A DNA stretch of 64,000 bases, taken from positions 155,355,915 through 155,419,914 of the forward strand of contig OZ010791.1 of NCBI GenBank assembly GCA_963932465.1, read 5' to 3'. Origin of the DNA: Maratus speciosus (taxonomy: Eukaryota; Arthropoda; Arachnida; Araneae; Salticidae). A program made the position numbers and the translations under genes. A model generated the notes under the pieces. That model saw only the letters and a program-made list of their open reading frames with translations. It did no database searches and was not told the origin of the DNA. This document shows positions 55,401 to 64,000 of the stretch, in pieces (position 1 is the stretch's first letter; every line of letters starts with the position of its first letter).

Positions 55401-58400
55401 GTGTCCATAATTAAAAGACCCTATTTTAAAGTTGTCTACAGACAAAACTATGGTTCGCAAAGTTGTGAGATTTTGTGAAACACACAGTAAGGGAATGTGA
55501 ATCTGTTTAAGAAAAATAAAAGTGTTCAAAATTTCGCCACTAGAGGGCGATTTTTAATAAATTACCCATTTCGCATTACGATAATTTAGAAATTTTATTT
55601 ACAGGGTGTCCATAATTAAAAGACCCTATTTTAAAGTTGTCTACTGACAAAATTATGGTTCGCAAAGTTGTGAGATTTTGTGAAACACACAGTAAAGGAA
55701 TGGGAATCTGTTTAAGAAAAATAAAAGTGTTCAAAATTTCGCCACTAGAGGGCGATGTTTAATAAATTACCCATTTAGCATTACGATAGTTTAGAAATTT
55801 TATTTACAGGGTGTCCATAATTAAAAGACCCTATTTTAAAGTTGTCTACAGACAAAACTATGGTTCGCAAAGTTGTGAGATTTTGTGAAACACACAGTAA
55901 GGGAATGTGAATCTGTTTAAGAAAAATAAAAGTGTTCAAAATTTCGCCACTAGAGGGCGATTTTTAATAAATTACCCATTTCGCATTACGATAATTTAGA
56001 AATTTTATTTACAGGGTGTCCATAATTAAAAGACCCTATTTTAAAGTTGTCTACTGACAAAACTATGGTTCGCAAAGTTGTGAGATTTTGTGAAACACAC
56101 AGTAGAGGAATGGGAATCTGTTTAAGAAAAATAAAAGTGTTCAAAATTTCGCCACTAGAGGGCGATTTTTAATAAATTACCCATTTAGCATTACGATAGT
56201 TTAGAAATTTTATTTACAGGGTGTCCATAATTAAAAGACCCTATTTTAAAGTTGTCTACAGACAAAACTATGGTTCGCAAAGTTGTGAGATTTTGTGAAA
56301 CACACAGTAAGGGAATGTGAATCTGTTTAAGAAAAATAAAAGTGTTCAAAATTTCGCCACAAGAGGGACATTTTTAATAAATTACCCATTTCGCATTACG
56401 ATAATTTAGAAATTTTATTTACAGGGTGTCCATAATTAAAAGACCCTATTTTAAAGTTGTCTACAGACAAAACTATGGTTCGCAAAGTTGTGAGATTTTG
56501 TGAAACACACAGTAAGGGAATGTGAATCTGTTTAAGAAAAATAAAAGTGTTCAAAATTTCGCCACTAGAGGGCGATTTTTAATAAATTACCCATTTCGCA
56601 TTACGATAATTTAGAAATTTTATTTACAGGGTGTCCATAATTTAAAGACCCTATTTTAAAGTTGTCTACAGACAAAACTATGGTTCGCAATTTTGTGAGA
56701 TTTTGTGAAACACACAGTAAGGGAATGTGAATCTGTTTAAGAAAAATAAAAGTGTTCAAAATTTCGCCACTAGAGGGCGATTTTTAATAAATTACCCATT
56801 TCGCATTACGATAATTTAGAAATTTTATTTACAGGGTGTCCATAATTAAAAGACCCTATTTTAAAGTTGTCTACTGACAAAATTATGGTTCGCAAAGTTG
56901 TGAGATTTTGTGAAACACACAGTAAAGGTATGGGAATCTGTTTAAGAAAAATAAAAGTGTTCAAAATTTCGCCACTAGAGGGCGATTTTTAATAAATTAC
57001 CCATTTAGCATTACGATAGTTTAGAAATTTTATTTACAGGGTGTCCATAATTAAAAGACCCTATTTTAAAGTTGTCTACAGACAAAACTATGGTTCGCAA
57101 AGTTGTGAGATTTTGTGAAACACACAGTAAGGGAATGTGAATCTGTTTAAGAAAAATAAAAGTGTTCAAAATTTCGCCACTAGAGGGCGATTTTTAATAA
57201 ATTACCCATTTAGCATTACGATAATTTAGAAATTCTATTTACATGGTGTCCATAATTAAAAGACCCTATTTTAAAGTTGTCTACAGACAAAACTATGGTT
57301 CGCAAAGTTGTGAGATTTTGTGAAACACACAGTAAGGGAATGTGAATCTGTTTAAGAAAAATAAAAGTGTTCAAAATTTCGCCACTAGAGGGCTATTTTT
57401 AATAAATTACCCATTTCGCATTACGATAATTTAGAAATTTTATTTACAGGGTGTCCATAATTAAAAGACCCTATTTTAAAGTTGTCTACTGACAAAATTA
57501 TGGTTCGCAAAGTTGTGAGATTTTGTGAAACACACAGTAAAGGAATGGGAATCTGTTTAAGAAAAATAAAAGTGTTCAAAATTTCGCCACTAGAGGGCGA
57601 TTTTTAATAAATTACCCATTTAGCATTACGATAGTTTAGAAATTTTATTTACAGGGTGTCCATAATTAAAAGACCCTATTTTAAAGTTGTCTACAGACAA
57701 AACTATGGTTCGCAAAGTTGTGAGATTTTGTGAAACACACAGTAAGGGAATGTGAATCTGTTTAAGAAAAATAAAAGTGTTCAAAATTTCGCCACTAGAG
57801 GGCGATTTTTAATAAATTACCCATTTCGCATTACGATAATTTAGAAATTTTATTTACAGGGTGTCCATAATTAAAAGACCCTATTTTAAAGTTGTCTACT
57901 GACAAAACTATGGTTCGCAAAGTTGTGAGATTTTGTGAAACACACAGTAAAGGAATGGGAATCTGTTTAAGAAAAATAAAAGTGTTCAAAATTTCGCCAC
58001 TAGAGGGCGATTTTTAATAAATTACCCATTTAGCATTACGATAGTTTAGAAATTTTATTTACAGGGTGTCCATAATTAAAAGACCCTATTTTAAAGTTGT
58101 CTACTGACAAAACTATGGTTCGCAAAGTTGTGAGATTTTGTGAAACACACAGTAAAGGAATGGGAATCTGTTTAAGAAAAATAAAAGTGTTCAAAATTTC
58201 GCCACTAGAGGGCGATGTTTAATAAATTACTCATTTAGCATTACGATAGTTTAGAAATTTTATTTACAGGGTGTCCATAATTAAAAGACCCTATTTTAAA
58301 GTTGTCTACAGACAAAACTATGGTTCGCAAAGTTGTGAGATTTTGTGAAACACACAGTAAGGGAATGTGAATCTGTTTAAGAAAAATAAAAGTGTTCAAA

Positions 58401-61400
58401 ATTTCGCCACTAGAGGGCGATTTTTAATAAATTACCCATTTCGCATTACGATAATTTAGAAATTTTATTTACAGGGTGTCCATAATTAAAAGACCCTATT
58501 TTAAAGTTGTCTACAGACAAAACTATGGTTCGCAAAGTTGTGAGATTTTGTGAAACACACAGTAAGGGAATGTGAATCTGTTTAAGAAAAATAAAAGTGT
58601 TCAAAATTTCGCCACTAGAGGGCGATTTTTAATAAATTACCCATTTCGCATTACGATAATTTAGAAATTTTATTTACAGGGTGTCCATAATTAAAAGACC
58701 CTATTTTAAAGTTGTCTACTGACAAAATTATGGTTCGCAAAGTTGTGAGATTTTGTGAAACACACAGTAAAGGAATGGGAATCTGTTTAAGAAAAATAAA
58801 AGTGTTCAAAATTTCGCCACTAGAGGGCGATTTTTAATAAATTACCCATTTAGCATTACGATAGTTTAGAAATTTTATTTACAGGGTGTCCATAATTAAA
58901 AGACCCTATTTTAAAGTTGTCTACAGACAAAACTATGGTTCGCAAAGTTGTGAGATTTTGTGAAACACACAGTAAGGGAATGTGAATCTGTTTAAGAAAA
59001 ATAAAAGTGTTCAAAATTTCGCCACTAGAGGGCGATTTTTAATAAATTACCCATTTCGCATTACGATAATTTAGAAATTTTATTTACAGGGTGTCCATAA
59101 TTAAAAGACCCTATTTTAAAGTTGTCTACTGACAAAACTATGGTTCGCAAAGTTGTGAGATTTTGTGAAACACACAGTAAAGGAATGGGAATCTGTTTAA
59201 GAAAAATAAAGGTGTTCAAAATTTCGCCACTAGAGGGCGATTTTTAATAAATTACCCATTTAGCATTACGATAGTTTAGAAATTTTATTTACAGGGTGTC
59301 CATAATTAAAAGACCCTATTTTAAAGTTGTCTACAGACAAAACTATGGTTCGCAAAGTTGTGAGATTTTGTGAAACACACAGTAAGGGAATGTGAATCTG
59401 TTTAAGAAAAATAAAAGTGCTCAAAATTTCGCCACTAGAGGGCGATTTTTAATAAATTACCCATTTCGCATTACGATAATTTAGAAATTTTATTTACAGG
59501 GTGTCCATAATTAAAAGAACCTATTTTAAAGTTGTCTACAGACAAAACTATGGTTCGCAAAGTTGTGAGATTTTGTGAAACACACAGTAAGGGAATGTGA
59601 ATCTGTTTAAGAAAAATAAAAGTGTTCAAAATTTCGCCACTAGAGGGCGATTTTTAATAAATTACCCATTTCGCATTACGATAATTTAGAAATTTTATTT
59701 ACAGGGTGTCCATAATTAAAAGACCCTATTTTAAAGTTGTCTACAGACAAAACTATGGTTCGCAAAGTTGTGAGATTTTGTGAAACACACAGTAAGGGAA
59801 TGTGAATCTGTTTAAGAAAAATAAAAGTGTTCAAAATTTCGCCACTAGAGGGCGATTTTTAATAAATTACCCATTTCGCATTACGATAATTTAGAAATTT
59901 TATTTACAGGGTGTCCATAATTAAAAGACCCTATTTTAAAGTTGTCTACTGACAAAATTATGGTTCGCAAAGTTGTGAGATTTTGTGAAACACACAGTAA
60001 AGGAATGGGAATCTGTTTAAGAAAAATAAAAGTGTTCAAAATTTCGCCACTAGAGGGCGATTTTTAATAAATTACCCATTTAGCATTACGATAGTTTAGA
60101 AATTTTATTTACAGGGTGTCCATAATTAAAAGACCCTATTTTAAAGTTGTCTACAGACAAAACTATGGTTCGCAAAGTTGTGAGATTTTGTGAAACACAC
60201 AGTAAGGGAATGTGAATCTGTTTAAGAAAAATAAAAGTGTTCAAAATTTCGCCACTAGAGGGCGATTTTTAATAAATTACCCATTTCGCATTACGATAAT
60301 TTAGAAATTTTATTTACAGGGTGTCCATAATTAAAAGACCCTATTTTAAAGTTGTCTACTGACAAAATTATGGTTCCCAAAGTTGTGAGATTTTGTGAAA
60401 CACACAGTAAAGGAATGGGAATCTGTTTAAGAAAAATAAAAGTGTTCAAAATTTCGCCACTAGAGGGCGATGTTTAATAAATTACCCATTTAGCATTACG
60501 ATAGTTTAGAAATTTTATTTACAGGGTGTCCATAATTAAAAGACCCTATTTTAAAGTTGTCTACAGACAAAACTATGGTTCGCAAAGTTGTGAGATTTTG
60601 TGAAACACACAGTAAGGGAATGTGAATCTGTTTAAGAAAAATAAAAGTGTTCAAAATTTCGCCACTAGAGGGCGATTTTTAATAAATTACCCATTTCGCA
60701 TTACGATAATTTAGAAATTTTATTTACAGGGTGTCCATAATTAAAAGACCCTATTTTAAAGTTGTCTACTGACAAAACTATGGTTCGCAAAGTTGTGAGA
60801 TTTTGTGAAACACACAGTAAAGGAATGGGAATCTGTTTAAGAAAAATAAAAGTGTTCAAAATTTCGCCACTAGAGGGCGATTTTTAATAAATTACCCATT
60901 TAGCATTACGATAGTTTAGAAATTTTATTTACAGGGTGTCCATAATTAAAAGACCCTATTTTAAAGTTGTCTACTGACAAAACTATGGTTCGCAAAGTTG
61001 TGAGATTTTGTGAAACACACAGTAAAGGAATGGGAATCTGTTTAAGAAAAATAAAAGTGTTCAAAATTTCGCCACTAGAGGGCGATGTTTAATAAATTAC
61101 TCATTTAGCATTACGATAGTTTAGAAATTTTATTTACAGGGTGTCCATAATTAAAAGACCCTATTTTAAAGTTGTCTACAGACAAAACTATGGTTCGCAA
61201 AGTTGTGAGATTTTGTGAAACACACAGTAAGGGAATGTGAATCTGTTTAAGAAAAATAAAAGTGTTCAAAATTTCGCCACTAGAGGGCGATTTTTAATAA
61301 ATTACCCATTTCGCATTACGATAATTTAGAAATTTTATTTACAGGGTGTCCATAATTAAAAGACCCTATTTTAAAGTTGTCTACAGACAAAACTATGGTT

Positions 61401-63954
61401 CGCAAAGTTGTGAGATTTTGTGAAACACACAGTAAGGGAATGTGAATCTGTTTAAGAAAAATAAAAGTGTTCAAAATTTCGCCACTAGAGGGCGATTTTT
61501 AATAAATTACCCATTTCGCATTACGATAATTTAGAAATTTTATTTACAGGGTGTCCATAATTAAAAGACCCTATTTTAAAGTTGTCTACTGACAAAATTA
61601 TGGTTCGCAAAGTTGTGAGATTTTGTGAAACACACAGTAAAGGAATGGGAATCTGTTTAAGAAAAATAAAAGTGTTCAAAATTTCGCCACTAGAGGGCGA
61701 TTTTTAATAAATTACCCATTTAGCATTACGATAGTTTAGAAATTTTATTTACAGGGTGTCCATAATTAAAAGACCCTATTTTAAAGTTGTCTACAGACAA
61801 AACTATGGTTCGCAAAGTTGTGAGATTTTGTGAAACACACAGTAAGGGAATGTGAATCTGTTTAAGAAAAATAAAAGTGTTCAAAATTTCGCCACTAGAG
61901 GGCGATTTTTAATAAATTACCCATTTCGCATTACGATAATTTAGAAATTTTATTTACAGGGTGTCCATAATTAAAAGACCCTATTTTAAAGTTGTCTACT
62001 GACAAAACTATGGTTCGCAAAGTTGTGAGATTTTGTGAAACACACAGTAAAGGAATGGGAATCTGTTTAAGAAAAATAAAAGTGTTCAAAATTTCGCCAC
62101 TAGAGGGCGATTTTTAATAAATTACCCATTTAGCATTACGATAGTTTAGAAATTTTATTTACAGGGTGTCCATAATTAAAAGACCCTATTTTAAAGTTGT
62201 CTACAGACAAAACTATGGTTCGCAAAGTTGTGAGATTTTGTGAAACACACAGTAAGGGAATGTGAATCTGTTTAAGAAAAATAAAAGTGCTCAAAATTTC
62301 GCCACTAGAGGGCGATTTTTAATAAATTACCCATTTCGCATTACGATAATTTAGAAATTTTATTTACAGGGTGTCCATAATTAAAAGAACCTATTTTAAA
62401 GTTGTCTACAGACAAAACTATGGTTCGCAAAGTTGTGAGATTTTGTGAAACACACAGTAAGGGAATGTGAATCTGTTTAAGAAAAATAAAAGTGTTCAAA
62501 ATTTCGCCACTAGAGGGCGATTTTTAATAAATTACCCATTTCGCATTACGATAATTTAGAAATTTTATTTACAGGGTGTCCATAATTAAAAGACCCTATT
62601 TTAAAGTTGTCTACAGACAAAACTATGGTTCGCAAAGTTGTGAGATTTTGTGAAACACACAGTAAGGGAATGTGAATCTGTTTAAGAAAAATAAAAGTGT
62701 TCAAAATTTCGCCACTAGAGGGCGATTTTTAATAAATTACCCATTTCGCATTACGATAATTTAGAAATTTTATTTACAGGGTGTCCATAATTAAAAGACC
62801 CTATTTTAAAGTTGTCTACTGACAAAATTATGGTTCGCAAAGTTGTGAGATTTTGTGAAACACACAGTAAAGGAATGGGAATCTGTTTAAGAAAAATAAA
62901 AGTGTTCAAAATTTCGCCACTAGAGGGCGATTTTTAATAAATTACCCATTTAGCATTACGATAGTTTAGAAATTTTATTTACAGGGTGTCCATAATTAAA
63001 AGACCCTATTTTAAAGTTGTCTACAGACAAAACTATGGTTCGCAAAGTTGTGAGATTTTGTGAAACACACAGTAAGGGAATGTGAATCTGTTTAAGAAAA
63101 ATAAAAGTGTTCAAAATTTCGCCACTAGAGGGCGATTTTTAATAAATTACCCATTTAGCATTACGATAGTTTAGAAATTTTATTTACAGGGTGTCCATAA
63201 TTAAAAGACCCTATTTTAAAGTTGTCTACTGACAAAATTATGGTTCGCAAAGTTGTGAGATTTTGTGAAACACACAGTAAGGGAATGTGAATCTGTTTAA
63301 GAAAAATAAAAGTGTTCAAAATTTCGCCACTAGAGGGCGATTTTTAATAAATTACCCATTTAGCATTACGATAGTTTAGAAATTTTATTTACAGGGTGTC
63401 CATAATTAAAAGACCCTATTTTAAAGTTGTCTACTGACAAAACTATGGTTCGCAAAGTTGTGATATTTTGTGAAACACACAGTAAGGGAATGGGAATCTG
63501 TTTAAGAAAAATAAAAGTGTTCAAAATTTCGCCACTAGAGGGCGATTTTTAATAAATTACCCATTTAGCATTACGATAGTTTAGAAATTTTATTTACAGG
63601 GTGTCCATAATTAAAAGACCCTATTTTAAAGTTGTCTACAGACAAAACTATGGTTCGCAAAGTTGTGAGATTTTGTGAAACACACAGTAAGGGAATGTGA
63701 ATCTGTTTAAGAAAAATAAAAGTGTTCAAAATTTCGCCCCTAGAGGGCGATTTTTAATAAATTACCCATTTAGCATTACGATAATTTAGAAATTTTATTT
63801 ACAGGGTGTCCATAATTAAAAGACCCTATTTTAAAGTTGTCTACAGACAAAACTATGGTTCGCAAAGTTGTGAGATTTTGTGAAACACACAGTAAGGGAA
63901 TGTGAATCTGTTTAAGAAAAATAAAAGTGTTCAAAATTTCGCCACTAGAGGGCT
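52462..63954 (+). promoter_or_regulatory. CTCF-like motif in nearly every satellite monomer
   Basis: CCACTAGAGGGCG starts at 52462 and recurs every 205 bp to 63942, always on the plus strand. Against the CTCF core consensus CCASYAGRKGGCRS it matches 13 of 14 positions; the last base is A. About 53 of 57 monomers keep the word. Exceptions: monomer 20 (near 56358, ACAAGAGGGACA), monomers 25 and 57 (GGGCT for GGGCG), and monomer 56 (CCCCTAGAG). The site also lies within a short dyad, TCGCC/GGCGA. Binding is a hypothesis; arthropods do have CTCF. Confidence 0.4.
58020..62830 (+). repeat. 14-monomer (2,870-bp) block duplication inside the satellite
   Basis: Three variants each occur exactly twice in the array, exactly 2,870 bp apart: ATTACTCATTT (TCATTT at 58231 and 61101), AAAGTGCTC (59420 and 62290) and AAAAGAACC (59520 and 62390). 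The order of A and B monomers between them also matches. The copied block covers roughly monomers 27-38 and 41-52. A younger variant, AAAGGTGTTC near 59212, is present only in the left copy, so it arose after the duplication or was lost. Confidence 0.9.
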
Positions 63955-64000
63955 ATTTTTAATAAATTACCCATTTCGCATTACGATAATTTAGAAATTT

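Larger units (their letters stand above)
52324..64000 (+). repeat. 205-bp satellite array, 57 monomers, continues beyond the window
   Basis: Monomers begin TACAGGGTGTCCATAATTAA and lie head-to-tail. The word GTGTCC recurs every 205 bp from 52531 to 63806 (55 periods without any net indel). The first monomer (52327) is 204 bp and the most divergent, as expected at an array edge. The last is cut at 195 bp by the window end. Two main types differ at five places. Type A has CTACAGAC, AAGGGAATGTG and TTTCGCATTACGATAATTT. Type B has CTACTGAC, AAAGGAATGGG and TTTAGCATTACGATAGTTT, sometimes with GATGTTT. No open reading frame runs through the monomer. Confidence 0.99.

Noticed and set aside
52324..64000. 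CRISPR-like array appearance of the regular 205-bp repeats
   Set aside because: Monomers are directly adjacent with no unique spacers, and the setting is an animal genome rich in transposons; it is a satellite.
52324..64000. Possible coding function of the satellite
   Set aside because: 205 is not a multiple of three, so frames shift each monomer, and stop codons occur in all frames.
1..64000. Search for tRNA, rRNA, histone, snRNA or host exons
   Set aside because: No A/B box pairs with a cloverleaf, no rRNA core text, and no conserved host domain could be recognised by eye; absence is not proven.

Overview
The window looks like intergenic DNA from an animal genome, most likely an arthropod. 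It is AT-rich, I recognise no intact host gene, and almost every identifiable block is a transposable element or a tandem repeat. The families present (BEL/Pao retrotransposon, mariner, Tigger/pogo, hAT, piggyBac-like, an R2-type retrotransposon, RTE, Penelope-like, Helitron-like) fit an arthropod. The sequence does not fix the lineage further. No rRNA or tRNA gene was recognised.

Region 1-5.4 kb is a BEL/Pao element on the minus strand. Its left end lies outside the window, and it is broken by frameshifts and by a 525-bp TTAA-flanked piggyBac-like insert. Region 6-15.7 kb holds a palindromic MITE, a diverged 134-146 bp tandem repeat split by a 1.07-kb TA-flanked element with long inverted repeats, a dead mariner, and a second copy of the 1.07-kb element. 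That second copy carries an R2-type retrotransposon, which in turn carries a 416-bp TTAA-flanked element (three levels of nesting). A Tigger relic and a small MITE follow. Region 17.9-24.7 kb has three head-to-tail copies of a Helitron-like element, each with a GTCT microsatellite near the start, a GC-rich hairpin near the end, and a CTAG terminus. Region 25-34 kb contains a 149-bp minisatellite, fragments of a Penelope-like element split by nested DNA elements, and several MITEs. Region 35-49.6 kb has an RTE 3' end, a snapback MITE (second copy), a hAT element with a perfect 8-bp target duplication, Tigger and mariner relics, and a degraded unknown region bracketed by direct copies of a 14-bp motif. 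Region 49.6-52.2 kb is a third copy of the 1.07-kb element, carrying a palindromic insert and a probable solo LTR.

From about 52.32 kb to the right edge there is one uninterrupted satellite array: 57 monomers of 205 bp, all in the same orientation. After the first monomer there is no net insertion or deletion across 55 periods. The monomers fall into two main types (A and B). Shared private variants show block duplications within the array, offset by 14 monomers (2,870 bp) and by 32 monomers (6,560 bp). Nearly every monomer carries CCACTAGAGGGCG, which matches 13 of 14 positions of the published CTCF core consensus once the next base is included. A dense, uniformly oriented array of CTCF-like sites at roughly nucleosome spacing is the most interesting hypothesis here. 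It rests on motif matching only.

All translations and alignments were done by eye. Family names rest on recognised motifs, terminal repeats and target duplications, not on database searches.
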